A DNA stretch of 64,000 nucleotides. Origin: Hippopus hippopus (Eukaryota; Mollusca; Bivalvia; Cardiida; Cardiidae). Location: positions 19,573,215-19,637,214 of the forward strand of contig OX328112.1 in the NCBI GenBank assembly GCA_946811185.2, given 5' to 3'. The notes under the pieces are model-generated. The model was not told where the DNA came from and did not search any database. It worked only from the letters and a program-made list of their open reading frames with translations. The position numbers and the translations under genes are program-made. How positions within the stretch are numbered: position 1 is the stretch's first letter; each line of letters opens with the position of its first letter. Positions 21,475 to 32,572 of this stretch are shown here, in pieces.

Positions 21475-21869
21475 AAGGTTGTCTGCAAATGTTTCAAAAT
21501 TGCCATGTCTAGTATTTTTTCAATATTCCAATCTTGAGTTACTGTAAGTGGAAGAAACTGAAGTAGTAAATGGGTTCATATCAAAATAAGCCTGCTCTAG
21601 CATAAACAACCACGTTCAATAGAAACACAAAACTCTGGCTTTCTATCATATTATCTAAATGACAACATAATAGCAGTAATGTTTTCACACAGTCATGTGG
21701 AATCTTAATCCCACATTTTCTGTTTGCCTACCCCATCCCCAAAAAGCTCAGCAAACCAATATTATCTAGATTACAAAATATAGTAGTTAATTTTGATCTT
21801 GAATGTTAATCCCACATCTTGAGTTTCATAGAGAAAACATTTCAGTGAGATCCTCTGTTCATTTGTCAC

Positions 21870-21975
21870 TGAAAGGTGAGAGAGTACATCATGGGAAAAG
21901 AAGAATTCTGGTTACCAGCATTTTCTTCTTTTCTCATGATGTTTTTAAAAGCCTTATTCTTCAAGCCTGTTTTCA
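21870..21975. mobile_element. P1 core remnant
   Basis: CATCATGGGAAAAGAAGAAT then CTGGTTACCAGC and TTCTCATGATGTTTTTAAAA. The ATCATG/CATGAT change is matched on both arms. Confidence 0.65.
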
Positions 21976-22497
21976 AAAGCTTTCATCTTCTTCACTGTAA
22001 GAGCAAACAAATTGTTTTTAAAGAGTAACGTAACTAAAGTAAAAACCTGTATTGAGAGACCATCCAAGAAAAATAAGAGGACAGGTCTCTTACAGCAGGT
22101 GGTCTTTTTTTCTAGGTTCAATTGAGTCAATCTGAATACGGAGAACAAAAAGAGCGGTCTCTTTAAAACTGTTGATTGCTTTATTCAGGTGATCTCTAAC
22201 ACAGGTTCATACTGTATAAATTTTATTCAAAAAAGCACCATAAGGTGACAGAGGCAGAGATATAAACTTCTTTATTTTCGATATTAAGAAAGACCATCTT
22301 TTCCCCTAAACTCTGTTCCTTTCATCCAAGTCCATTTTACCATTGGGCGATGTAGTTAATTGACTGAAAATACAATAATTATAAAACATGAATCCATATT
22401 AGTACAACTGATGGATGTGTAACAGTTAAAATCATGGACAGATTGGAAACACTTCAGCTATATGCTTCTCTAAATTTTTTTCATGGAGCATTAACTG

Positions 22498-22690
22498 AAT
22501 GATTGACTGAATAGTGTTTTATGCCGCTTTCAACATTAATTCAGTCATATCACAGCACCAGCTCAAATATTCATGTATTTCCTGGTTTTGCCTGTACTAG
22601 GTTAAGGCTATGAAAGACCCAGTGGATCCAATGTGGCTCAAACCTGTGGCCTCCAGGTTATGAGTCCCACACTTTATCACTGGCCAACAC
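22498..22690 (-). mobile_element. tRNA-derived SINE (second family)
   Basis: Starts ATGATTGACTGAATAGTGTT and ends in a tRNA-like head (CTCCAGGTTATGAGTCCCAC). It resembles copies at 36029-36250 (plus) and 47283-47515 (minus). Confidence 0.7.
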
Positions 22691-23262
22691 AAGACCCCTT
22701 GTGGAGCATTGAAAAAATAAACACTTAATACATGAAGCAAAACAGTAACACAGTAGCTATAATCTGTAGCAGTGATGTTAAGTGGGAAAAGCAGCTCATT
22801 GGTATAGCAGTGAGTATAATAGCAGTGAGTATATATGACGTGGTGTAATGCTTTACAAAGATGTATTTAACCCCCTTTTCCCAGGGAACTGCCCCATGTT
22901 TTTGACAGGGAAGAGTCTAGAATTTTTGTTGTCTGGTAGCAAGTGAAGAACTTGTAAACCAGTGGTTTTGGTTTCCATCCTCAACAAACAGACTGATTGT
23001 ACAGGATTGTCTTTAGTCAGGGCATTCTGAAACCCAAGCCTAATGTTGTTCAAACCCAGGAAATCAGATGTTTTTGTGATCTAATTGAAATACAATTGAC
23101 ATCAGTGTTATACATGGTTGAAACTGATCTTGGATCTGTGATGTCTTCACAAATGAGAATTTTTGACTGAAAAAAAAACTTCAAAGTCACAATATTTGGG
23201 TTTTTACTATTGGATGGAAATCTTGCTTTGATTCATTTAGCAGTTGAAGGATTAGACAAAAT

Positions 23263-23505
23263 TTGTTTGTTTGGTGTTTAATGCCAATTTCAACATTATT
23301 TCAGTTATATCACAGGGGCCATTGCACCTACCCATGCTTTTCTGGAATTTCTTTTACACGATTTTGCACAATATTCTTTCTAAGCCACTGGCTGCTTTCT
23401 CACATTTTTGAAAATGATCAGCAGTGAAAGAAGAATGAATCCTTCCACTATGATTATCATCAGTACTCAGAAACTTCTGTACCGACTGTGCTACCAGGCT
23501 GTGCA
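23263..23505 (-). mobile_element. tRNA-derived SINE, minus orientation
   Basis: TTTGGTGTTTAATGCCAATT, ATTGCACCTACCCATGCTTT and AAGCCACTGGCTGCTTTCTC match the copy at 16318-16635. Confidence 0.75.
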
Positions 23506-23639
23506 TTACAAAAATCTATAAAATGTCATTATTCAACTTACACTAAATCTGTTAGGTATCTTAGCACAATATTCGACCAGTTGTTGTTGTCTCAGCTGTT
23601 CCCTTCTCTGTCTATAAATAGTACAAAAATGAGTCATTA

Positions 23640-23735
23640 ATTGATTGATTGATTGAATGGTGTTTAATGCCACTTTCCACATTTTCTCAGTCATATCATG
23701 GCCACAGCTAACATATTCATTTATGTCATGTACCA
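23640..23735 (-). mobile_element. SINE tail fragment
   Basis: GATTGATTGATTGAATGGTG and CACATTTTCTCAGTCATATC, cut off after about 95 bp. Confidence 0.6.
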
Positions 23736-23746
23736 GTTTAACTTTC

Positions 23747-23955
23747 AGCTCTTTATTACACCACAAAGTTTAGGAGTGACAAAATGCAAATCAATGGCAG
23801 AATGTATGTTTAAAGTAGCTACAATGATGGAATTTGTCTTGGAAAGAGTAGAAAACATTGTGGGAAAAGGAGAAATTGCTGGTAACCAACATTTCTTCCT
23901 TTATCCCAATGTTTTAAAAAGCCTTTTTCCACAGGGTCTCTAATACTCATGACTG
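23747..23955 (+). mobile_element. P1 element
   Basis: AGCTCTTTATTACACCACAA, core AAATTGCTGGTAACCAACAT, and a right end decayed after TTTTTCCACAGGGTCTC. Confidence 0.75.
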
Positions 23956-24029
23956 ATGCAAATAACTGCTCCTTTTCCAAGAAAGTATTCTAAAAATGTC
24001 ATCCATACTGTTGAAAGAAGATATTTACT

Positions 24030-24456
24030 AACCCAGTAACCAGCATTTTTTCCTTTTCCCACAATGTTTTCCAACCCTTCAAAAATAACTTCCATTTCTT
24101 TAAACACACTCAACAGGCCAGAAGAGCTTAATTGGCTGAGCATAAGATTTGTGAACGACAAGTCTTGGTGCACTTGTGGGTGTGGGTTCAATTCCTATGG
24201 TTGGCCAACTAAAAATTAGTAATAATATTTTGGATGAGAACTTAAACAGAGGTCCCAGGTGACAGTGCTATTCACCAAGAACCAGGCGTAACTTGAGTAG
24301 AAAGGGTTTTGTCCTGTATCTTGCAGTATCCCCTGTAACACATTTAACAGGGGGCATCGCCCACAAGGGCGATGACAAATAAAAGAAAATCAATCAATCA
24401 AGCAAATGTCTTCAGTTATGAAAAGTATAAAATTTTGTACTCTGGTAAAGAGTTAG
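24030..24456 (-). mobile_element. P1 element split by a SINE
   Basis: The core right arm (ACCAGCATTTTTTCCTTTTC) and CAACCCTTCAAAAATAAC lie before the SINE. CAGTTATGAAAAGTATAAAA to CTGGTAAAGAGTTAG lie after it. Confidence 0.65.
24113..24408 (+). mobile_element. tRNA-derived SINE (third family)
   Basis: Head with AATTGGCTGAGCATAAGATT and GTGGGTTCAATTCCTATGG (B-box-like), body GTCCTGTATCTTGCAGTATC, tail TCAATCAATCAAGC. The same family occurs at 49087-49382. Confidence 0.75.
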
Positions 24457-24800
24457 CCCTTTATGAAATAAATCTCTGTTATAGCAACCCTGTGAAGAGC
24501 CTTTGAAAAACATTGTAGATGAAAGAAAATGTCTTCTACCCTATCACAGAAAACGCCCTTGATTGAGGTCAAATCAACTAAGTCGTCTGCATATGCTTTC
24601 AATATAGAAGAGTTTAGGATTTTGTCATCGGGTAAAAAATTAAATCTGCCACACGCCAAACTTTTAGACCTGCAGACAACAAATGCTACTAAAAAAAGTA
24701 AAACTTGTTTTTGGAAAGTTACGAAATATAGTGCACAAAGGAGAAAATGCTGGTTTACAACAATGTTCTCTGGGTCGTCAAAACCCGTGAATGTGTGGTA
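24450..24800. mobile_element. Two adjoining reduced P1 copies
   Basis: A minus copy (AGCCCTTTATGAAATAAATC to TCATCGGGTAAAAAATTAAA) is followed by a plus copy (CCACACGCCAAACTTTTAGA to ATGTGTGGTAAAGGTTAA). Both have lost one core arm. Confidence 0.65.
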
Positions 24801-24804
24801 AAGG

Positions 24805-25157
24805 TTAAAAGGCCCAGTAGCTGCCAAAAGTAAACAGTGCAGGTGTTAAATTGTACCATTTGAAAATATGGAAACTATAAAAGATAAAAATCTGTTATTT
24901 AACATTCAGTCCAGGTGTTAGTCACAGGCAAAAAATTTTTTTTAAAACCAGGTTAAAAGTAAACAAAAGATAGAGCAAGCTGGCAACTTTTGACCCAGTT
25001 TTAAAATTCATTTTCTGCCAGCAACCAACACTTGGACCGACCGTATAATAACAGATTGTCACCTTCATGATAATTACCTTACTTTTAAATGGTAAGATGT
25101 ATATGTAAATGCGTTTTAACACCTGCATAGATATTTTTTGGCTGCTATTGGGCCTTG
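24805..25157. mobile_element. P5 element
   Basis: TTAAAAGGCCCAGTAGCTGC at the left and TTTGGCTGCTATTGGGCCTT at the right. Confidence 0.75.
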
Positions 25158-25483
25158 AAGATACATCAACATGACTTACTGATCTATGTAAGCAGGATCA
25201 TGACGAAAGTTTCCGGCCACACCAGGAGGAGACCCAACCTTCCGCACCTGATTTACCTCCTGTTCATATGTGTCCTGAGTTGGGTCAACTGCAGGATAAG
25301 TTGCCATGCCAACCAGGTCAGGATTATCTCCAAACTGTGCATGAGTTTGACTCTAATGAAAATAAGAGGATAGATCTTATTCATTTTTGTCCAATAATTC
25401 ACAGCTGTCAATTTTTATTAACTCTTGACAAAATGACAAAATTTCAGATTTGTCCATAGTGAATACATTTTGTCGCATTATTA

Positions 25484-25750
25484 TATGGGTTGCAATATGC
25501 GAAAAGGGGCGTTCGGACATTTGCGTAAAGTGTCGTCTCGGATCAGCCTGTGCAGTCCGCGCAGGCTAATCCGAGACGGCACTTTACGACTACATTAGAT
25601 TTTCTTCTTCAGTAGACTTGCGCAAAATAGAAAATTACATAAAAACAAAAAGTGTTGATTCGGATTACCTTGCGCGGACTGCGCAGGCTGATCCGAGACG
25701 ACACTTTACGCAAATGTCCGAATGCCCCTTTTCGCGTGTTGCAGACCAAT
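25484..25750. mobile_element. P2 element, full length
   Basis: Left end TATGGGTTGCAATATGCGAA. Hairpin GTGTCGTCTCGGATCAGCCT pairs with AGGCTAATCCGAGACGGCAC around GTGCAGTCCGCGC. A third arm CTGCGCAGGCTGATCCGAGA then CGACACTTTACGCAAATGTC leads to the right end GCGTGTTGCAGACCA. Confidence 0.88.
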
Positions 25751-25751
25751 T

Positions 25752-26213
25752 ATAGAGGATAGTTGTTTTTTTCGGTGAAAGATCGAAATTTATTTCATCG
25801 AGTGAACATCATCGGTAATATTTTCACAAGTGGCACAGCCACGAGTGAAAATATTACCGATGGTGTTTACGAGATGAAATAAATTTCGATCTTTCACCGA
25901 AAAAAACAAATATTCTATTTATTTCATGCTTTTAACCCTTTCTGGGAGGAACTTTATCAAAATCCAGTACAGTCTTTTCAGTTATTCCCCGTGGCGTACC
26001 CCCTCCACATAGCAACGCATTACAATATTACGTCAAGCGCGAGAAATGTAAGGTAAATGACGTCATATTTCCATCTGGTTGTGAGTCACGCCCATTTTAC
26101 CTAGGTAACTAGAATATAAAAATCGGTATTTTCACTGGTCGTACCCGTGGAATATCGAAAAATATTTTCACAGCTATTTCTCGATACCCTACCGGAAAGC
26201 TTGAAATAAAATA
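25752..26213. mobile_element. P6 foldback element
   Basis: A long hairpin: TCGGTGAAAGATCGAAATTT then ATTTCATCGAGTGAACATCA pairs with the stretch 25850-25915 (ATTACCGATGGTGTTTACGA, TCGATCTTTCACCGA). An approximately 300-bp body (ATTTCATGCTTTTAACCC onward) ends near AAGCTTGAAATAAAAT. A close relative is at 43854-44355. Confidence 0.8.
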
Positions 26214-26479
26214 GTGTTCTAACTGCCATTTGGATGTTTTTGGGAAAATTAGCTCCAAACTATCTGATGGCTGTTAAATCCTTAGTGCAGTTAGAACAAG
26301 TTAATACTGAAAACTTCTTAACCAGGGCATATAATGAAAAACTGATTTCATAGGGATATAGAACTCTTCAAGATGATTCAAACGATATAACAATCTCAAA
26401 TTTCACAAAAATGGAGTTATAACACTATTATAATAATGCGACGATTTGCATACATCTTAAAGTATACTCAAAACATGAG

Positions 26480-26755
26480 CTTTATAGAAAAAATTGTTTG
26501 AAAAGGAGAAAATGCTGGTTACCAGCATTTTCTCCTCTTTGGACCTTCCTCTGGGTAATCTAAAACTCAAGATTTACAGCGCTAAACAAAAGGATTTTCT
26601 TGGTCAGTACTATAGAATCTAATGCATATGCATGTATTGCTTTTTACAAGCTGTTCTGTCAGAGGACCAGCAGTGTCTCCATTTTCAACAGTGTTTTCAA
26701 AATCCTACTTCATAACGGTCGCTTAGACCCAGGATTGTTTGATAAAGCATTAACT
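26480..26755 (+). mobile_element. P1 remnant, interrupted
   Basis: Core GGAGAAAATGCTGGTTACCA is followed by a non-P1 stretch. CAACAGTGTTTTCAAAATCC to TTTGATAAAGCATTAAC then completes the right arm. Confidence 0.6.
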
Positions 26756-27213
26756 ATTTCCCACACATCCTAATTTTAGTTTAGTTAAAACATATTTATT
26801 TTACATCGATTGAGAAACAAGTTCATACAACTTATTCTAATCTCTCTCAGTTCTGCTTCCTGGGAACTACACCAGTACTCGCACCTAATGTGTGGGCCAA
26901 TGAAAAGTCCCAAAATTGACACCCGCTCCCGGGAATCAAACTCAGGACCTTTTGGTTACCAGGCCGATGCTCTACCTCACGACCACGGACACCACATTTT
27001 AGAATTCTAATTTTAGACTAGTCCATGTTGAAGGAATTTGCATAGGAAAATTAAATGTGGACAAAATGATAAGATATGTCTTTGAAACTTTAGAAAACAT
27101 TGTAGGAAAAGGAGAAAATGCTGGTTACCAGCATTTTCTCCTATTCCCACAATTTTTTCAACAACTTTTTTTCTCAGAGTTGTTAAAATTCATTTTTTTT
27201 TGTAAAGGGTTAA
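26752..27213 (+). mobile_element. P1 element split by a SINE
   Basis: The left end TTAACTATTTCCCACACATC runs to CTAATTTTAG, and the same word CTAATTTTAG resumes at about 27007. The rest (core intact) ends TGTAAAGGGTTAA. The repeated 10-bp word is the apparent target-site duplication. Confidence 0.8.
26780..27006 (-). mobile_element. tRNA-derived SINE, minus orientation
   Basis: Read on the minus strand, the head contains GTAGAGCATCGG (A-box-like) and GGTCCTGAGTTTGATTCCCG (B-box-like). The insertion is flanked by duplicated CTAATTTTAG. Confidence 0.75.
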
Positions 27214-27289
27214 AAAGAAATGTTACAGTGCCTCATGCTCAGGGCCCGTAAACACAAAACATTCAAATTTGTACTTTTAACATCATTCT

Positions 27290-27416
27290 AGATTAGAATT
27301 CATTTAGTTTGAATTAGCTAATCAAAGGATGAGATTTTTTAAAATTCAGAAAATTCTTGAGACTGAGACTGCGACTAAGAATGCGATCAAATATGGTCTG
27401 AGGTGAATACAGGTCC
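27290..27416. mobile_element. P8 half-copy
   Basis: GACTAAGAATGCGATCAAAT then GAGGTGAATACAGGTCC, with an upstream arm AGCTAATCAAAGGATGAG. Confidence 0.55.
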
Positions 27417-27467
27417 ATATGATTTACTTCAAAATCTACATGGCTAGTTCAAAATCTGGGCCTGTAT

Positions 27468-28016
27468 TCACCTACCATTCTTAAATGCCATTCTAAGTCT
27501 AGTTCTACGTAAATTTTGGAAATAACACAACTTTTGATTAGCTTAAACATATGGTCCAGCCAATCAGACAATGTTTTACTTTCAAATTTTTAAAAGTTTT
27601 GAGAATAACATTCAAGATTAAAGGCCCAGTAGAGGCCAAAATATCAAAGCAGGTGTCGTAATACATTTAAATTTAAATCATACCATTTAAAAGTATGGAA
27701 AGTATTGTGAAGCTGACAGTCTGTTATTGTGTGGTTGAGCAATGTGTCAGTCGCTAACAGAAAAAAGAATTTTCAAATCAGGCAAAAAGTAAACAAAAGA
27801 CACAGCTACCTGGCAGGTTTTAACCTAGTTTTGAAATGAATTGCTCTGTCAACAACTAACACTTGGACCGACCGTACAATGACAGATTGTCATCTTCAAA
27901 ATAATTTCCAAACTTTTAAATGGTATGATTGAAATTTAAATGCATTTAAACACCCCCTTTGTTTACTTTTGGACTTTATTGTTACCTTAAGAATGGTTGT
28001 TGAATACAGACCCTGG
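27468..28016. mobile_element. P8 element split by a P5 element
   Basis: Left end GCCTGTATTCACCTACCATT and right end AATGGTTGTTGAATACAGAC. P5 sits at the TTAA near the right arm. Confidence 0.75.
27618..27990. mobile_element. P5 element with TTAA on both sides
   Basis: TTAAAGGCCCAGTAGAGGCC at the left and TTGGACTTTATTGTTACCTTAA at the right end (last 20: GGACTTTATTGTTACCTTAA). The subterminal TGCAT-TTAAA stretches are inverted. Confidence 0.75.
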
Positions 28017-28334
28017 TCTATTGAAAGCGACATATAACATCAAAACTAACAAACCCATAATTCAACTGATTATAAATTACCTGAAGCTGTTTTCTCCTGA
28101 AAGCCATTCTCTGCATGCACATCTCTCGCCTGCGAGCTTCGTTGTGCTCAGCTATACCAGAAGCAGCCATTGTAAGGAGCAGTCACTTTCTAAATATAAC
28201 AAAAACAAAAATCCTAGACTGCAAGCGCAACTTTATTTTTAACCCTTATCCAGCTAAATAAATGAAATGAAACTTTCAATCTTATAGTAAAATCTGTAAT
28301 TTTGCTATTTCAAAGTTATTTTTGAAGGAAAAAT

Positions 28335-28430
28335 ATCTCCTTGTCAGATCCAAGATCAGACTGTACATTCTGTGCAAAAGTTCTACAAAATGTCCTTGGG
28401 TAGCATTTAGTAACCTAAGGGTTAACCATT
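28335..28430. repeat. P4 half-copy
   Basis: CAGATCCAAGATCAGACTGT and ACATTCTGTGCAAAAG are present. The mirrored arm is not clear. Confidence 0.5.
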
Positions 28431-28705
28431 TACCAGACTACAAAATTTAAGACTTGTCTTAAATATTTTGAAAACAATAATTCAAACGATGAGATTTGTC
28501 TTTCAGTCAGTAGAAAACATTGTGCGAAAGCATTTTTTAGACAACAAATTAAATGATCAGACTAGCCTTTCAATGAGTAGAAAACATTGATGGAAAAGGA
28601 CAAAATACTGACTATCAGCATTTTCTTCTTTTCTCACAGGTTTTTCAAAAGCCTGCATCCTCGGCATCATTAGAAAACAGAATTGTGTGGTAAAGAAGTT
28701 AACTG
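28425..28705 (+). mobile_element. Two overlapping or tandem P1 remnants
   Basis: AACCATTTACCAGACTACAA with AGTAGAAAACATTGTGCG, then a second AGTAGAAAACATTGATGGAA with a core and GTGTGGTAAAGAAGTTAA. Confidence 0.65.
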
Positions 28706-28822
28706 CTTCTGGGAATAGTGTAGATAAAGATCTGCTGGCACAAAAACTTGTTATTCAGGTTGCTTCTATTTAGGGTAGCCTTAGCCGTATCATAGATATA
28801 TCTTAGTGATAATTGGTATATA

Positions 28823-29110
28823 GGTATTGTTCAGTGGTCCAGCTTGGTAAGTGGTTAGAGCAGTCACCCAGCCCTGTAAGTTCAAATCCTATACTAGATG
28901 CAATCTTTTCCCTTGGAAATTATCACAATGGTATCAGAAGTGGTTTTAAAGACCTATATGATTCTAAAAAATATGGGGAGTGGTGTAGCTGATAAAAAGA
29001 GTGTAGTGACCATCAGTTGTAGTGGGGATGAGCAGTCCAGGAAGCTGACGGCTAGAGTACTTGTCCTGGATGCAACTGCCATACCAGCCACAATTTTCAG
29101 ATTGGAAGTG
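28823..29110 (+). repeat. tRNA-like head of a possible SINE
   Basis: GTAAGTGGTTAGAGCAGTCA (A-box-like) and GTAAGTTCAAATCCTAT (B-box-like). The body does not match other SINEs in the window. A 151-codon ORF crosses from here into the next P1 and is not considered a gene. Confidence 0.4.
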
Positions 29111-29164
29111 ACAAAATCTCTAAAGCCATTTTTTTTTTTTGTTTTTCAAGAAAAAAGGGGCTCA

Positions 29165-29392
29165 ACATCTGCTCTTAATCAGATGACACAATTTGACACC
29201 TGTCCAAATAGAATACAGATGACAAAGCAAATTGCTAAAATGATGGAAACTTTAGTCATTGAAAAGGTAGAAAACATAGTGGGAAGTGGAAAAAAATGCT
29301 GGTTATCATCACTTTTTTTTACTTTTTGCACATTGTTATCAAAAAACCGTTAGCCGCAGGTTTGTGAGAAAACCTGATTGTGTGAAGGGTTA
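29165..29392 (+). mobile_element. P1 element
   Basis: CTTAATCAGATGACACAATT to GTGTGAAGGGTTAA. Confidence 0.7.
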
Positions 29393-29551
29393 AAAATGAT
29401 TAAATGGTGGATCAAATGTTCAATGAAAGGGTAGAAAACAGTGTTTAACAACACAAATCCTGGCTACCATGATTTTCTCCTTTCCAACAACGTTTTCGAA
29501 AACCTTTTCCTAAATGTCGGAAATAATGGGATCGTTTGATAAAGGGTTAAA
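29393..29551 (+). mobile_element. P1 element, left end lost
   Basis: GTGGATCAAATGTTCAATGA to TTTGATAAAGGGTTAA, directly adjoining the previous copy. Confidence 0.65.
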
Positions 29552-29917
29552 AACTATCGAAAAACCTGATTTAAAAAAAAAAAATTAAATGCGTATTTAC
29601 GGTGAATTCAAATGCAACTGAAAATCGTCAATTTGCATTAAAATAGTTGAGAAATTATACCCCACTCAAAACAGGAGATGCACTCTCTTGTTAGATGTAT
29701 CTCTGATCTTAATCGCGATTACAGACAAGTTTGTAACTGCCAAATCAATGTTATCCAACAATATTTTACCAAATTAATCCGGTTGCCTAGCACGCGAAGT
29801 GGTCCTTTAGAGATCTCCAATGTTAAAGAGCAGCAACACTAGGGGCCATCTCAACACCTACAGAAATTATTAGCCTTTGTTGTGTAAACTTGGCATATTC
29901 GCAATATTTAATGTACT

Positions 29918-29960
29918 GATTGATTGATTGATTGATTGATTAGCTGGCTGGCTGGCTGAC
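29918..29960. repeat. GATT and GGCT simple repeats
   Basis: Five tandem GATT units are followed by AGCTGGCTGGCTGGCTGAC. Confidence 0.85.
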
Positions 29961-30489
29961 TCGAGGAACAGAATGACAGACAGACTCAAAAAATTATTTA
30001 TTGTTGTTGTTGTTACACGCTCTACAATCTCCAATGTAAACTTTTATGTACAACACAAGGATAAAATAGCATAAAAATTTACTACTTTTCCATTCATTTT
30101 TTCTACTATATCACATACAAATCCCGCAAATTATCAGACAGTGGAGAATGTGCAGTCTGATCTTGATCTACACTGTCAGCAAAAGGTCCTCGAGTCGCGC
30201 TATTAAAGCAGCCTTAGGGCTGAAGTAAAATTTCGAAATCTTAAAATATTTTCTCTCGTGGTTTTTTGTAAAATAATCAGATAGGTAAAAAAAGAATATA
30301 AAGATGATTAAGAGCCAAGTGTTGTTTTTTAAACCAACCAAGTGGCTTGCATGGAATAATGCATCTCGGAGATGCATTAAGCTCCCTTTTACCAGGGCAC
30401 AGTTCGTGATATTAATGCACCACGATGATTTTCACACCAAAAACCTGGCTTTGATTTATTTCTGGTTTTTGAAATCTATTTCGGGGGAA

Positions 30490-30605
30490 AATATCTCCTT
30501 ATCGGACAGTGAAGATCCAAGATCAGACTGCACGTTCTGTGCAGTCTGATCTTGATCTACACGGTTCGCAAAGGTCATTGAGTTGCTCTTAGCAGCCTAA
30601 GAGTT
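30490..30605. repeat. P4 foldback
   Basis: GATCCAAGATCAGACTGCAC then GTTCT then GTGCAGTCTGATCTTGATCT, a near-perfect hairpin. Confidence 0.75.
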
Positions 30606-30664
30606 AATAAAGCCCAGTTATAAGCGGTATTTAGTTGGACTATTTTTATTGCACAGAAATTAAA

Positions 30665-31040
30665 GAGGTAAAGGCCCTATAGCAGCCAAAGGTAAACAAT
30701 GCGGGTGTTAAAATGCATTTAAATTTAAATCATACCATCTAAAAGTAAGCGAATCATTGTGAAGGTGACAATCTCTTATACGGTACGGTCGATCCATGTG
30801 TTAGTTGCTGGCAGAAAAATGAAATCTAAAACTAGGTTAAAAGCTGCCAGGTTGCTTGATCTTTTGTTTACTTTTTACCTGACTTGAAAATTTGTTTTTC
30901 CGTCAGATACTATTACTTGGACGACCATACAGTAACAGATTGTAATCTTCAAAATAAATTCCATACTTTCAAATGACATGATTTAAATTCAAAAGCATTT
31001 TACGACCCCATTGTTTACTTTTGGTAGATATAGGGCATTC
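30665..31040. mobile_element. P5 element
   Basis: GTAAAGGCCCTATAGCAGCC at the left and TTTGGTAGATATAGGGCATT at the right. Confidence 0.7.
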
Positions 31041-31097
31041 AAATGAACAATCAAAGCTAGGCATGGCAGGGGTGGGGGTTGAAAGAGCTGTCAGGGT

Positions 31098-31326
31098 TTA
31101 ACTCTTTACCACACAATCCCAACTTTTAACGACCCTGAAAAGGAAGCCTATAGAAAACATTGTGGGAAAAGGAGAAAATGCTGGTAACCAGCATTTTCTC
31201 CTTTTCCCACAATATTTTCTACCCTATCAAATTCAGAAATCATCATATTAACAAGATTTAATTTGTTGTCTGCCGTAGCTTTGAATTTGGTCCAGTCCAA
31301 AAATTTGTCGTTTGGTAAAGAGTTAA
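31098..31326 (-). mobile_element. P1 element, well preserved
   Basis: TTAACTCTTTACCACACAAT to TTTGGTAAAGAGTTAA. 229 bp, core GGTAACC. Confidence 0.92.
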
Positions 31327-31407
31327 ATTACTTAAACCTCCAATCGATTTACTTTGTAATTTCAAGTATCCGAACTTTTTTTACAGAAGCTACCGTAAAT
31401 CAGTACA

Positions 31408-31668
31408 CGAGCCATGTTCTGTGAAAAAGGGGTTTAATGCATTTCCGTGATGCGCTCGTTACACCAATCAAGTCATCACATGATTTATTGATCCATGATT
31501 CATTTTATCTGACAACCAGATGAATCCTGAGGTAAAATGGTCGTTGGACAAGCAGAATATTTACCAAAGCAAAACGACCCAGGTCAGCCTGCACAATCCG
31601 CGCAGGCTGACCTGAATCGATACACTTTGCAGATAAATAATTAAGCCCCTTTTTCACAGAGCATGATT
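31408..31668 (-). mobile_element. P3 element, full length
   Basis: GAGCCATGTTCTGTGAAAAA at the left and TTTTTCACAGAGCATGATTT at the right. The central hairpin is CAGGTCAGCCTGCACAATCC with GCGCAGGCTGACCTG. Confidence 0.85.
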
Positions 31669-31811
31669 TAACTAATTTCTTGTAAAACTATAATTCAGTA
31701 GCAGCAAATATGAAGACAGATATTTTAACTTTAGAAAAATTTTGGGAAAAAAATTGTTTACGCATAGATCTAGAGCTACGACGGACAAGGCCTATGGCCA
31801 TGACATATACC

Positions 31812-31925
31812 CTCTGCCATTTTTTTTATTTCATTTATTTATTTATTTCATTTATTTATTTTTATTCATTTATTTATTTATCTATTTATTTATTTATTCA
31901 TTTTTCATTTATTTTTTTGTGCAGC
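31812..31925. repeat. ATTT microsatellite
   Basis: A near-continuous run of ATTT and ATTC tetranucleotides. Confidence 0.95.
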
Positions 31926-31980
31926 TGAAATTACCAGCATTGTGTAAACCTTAATTAATACGTAGATGCCTTCTAATACA

Positions 31981-32228
31981 ATATGGCTTGTAACACGCGA
32001 AAAGGGGCTTCGGACATTTGCGTTAAGTGTCGTCTCGGATCAGCAAGACGGCACTTCACGACTACATTAGACATGGTTTGTCCTACAGTAGACTTGCGCA
32101 TTACAGAAAATTACATATAAACGGAAAGTGTCGTTTCGCATTAGTCTCCGCAGATTGCGCAGGCTGATCCGAGACAACACTTTACCCAAAAGTCCGAATG
32201 CCCCTTTTTGCGTGTTACAGGCCATATA
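31981..32228. mobile_element. P2 element with partial first hairpin
   Basis: TATGGCTTGTAACACGCGAA to TGCGTGTTACAGGCCATA. The right arm of the first hairpin is mostly deleted (GGATCAGCAAGACGGCACTT). Confidence 0.85.
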
Positions 32229-32572
32229 AGGATGCCTATGTGATGCCAATCAGTACAGCCAGTTTATTTCCTGTACTTGATTCATGCAGAGCTTAAAAGT
32301 GGATTAATTAGTCTCATTCTCAAGTGGGAAAATGGGGAGAAAGATTAATTGATCAATGAATGAATCAAGATGAATAAATTAAGGAAATGCAGATATGAGA
32401 TATTTATAAAATCTTTATAGAATGTAAATAATAATCCGTTCTGTTTTCAATATTTCGAACCAATGGCCTTTACCTGTACCAAAAAAACAAAAAAAATGTA
32501 GCCTGAAGAAAATCAACCAAACACGAAACTTGAGTTTCCATTAACAGATCGTTATTAGAATTTTGAATATGC

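Noticed and set aside
26930..27003. Possible tRNA gene on the minus strand
   Set aside because: A and B boxes are present, but the sequence does not close into a full cloverleaf that I can see. It is the head of a SINE with a long body and a flanking duplication.
28898..29353. 151-codon ORF on the plus strand
   Set aside because: It begins in a tRNA-like repeat, passes a poly-T tract and ends inside a P1 element. No domain, splice support or coding periodicity was seen.
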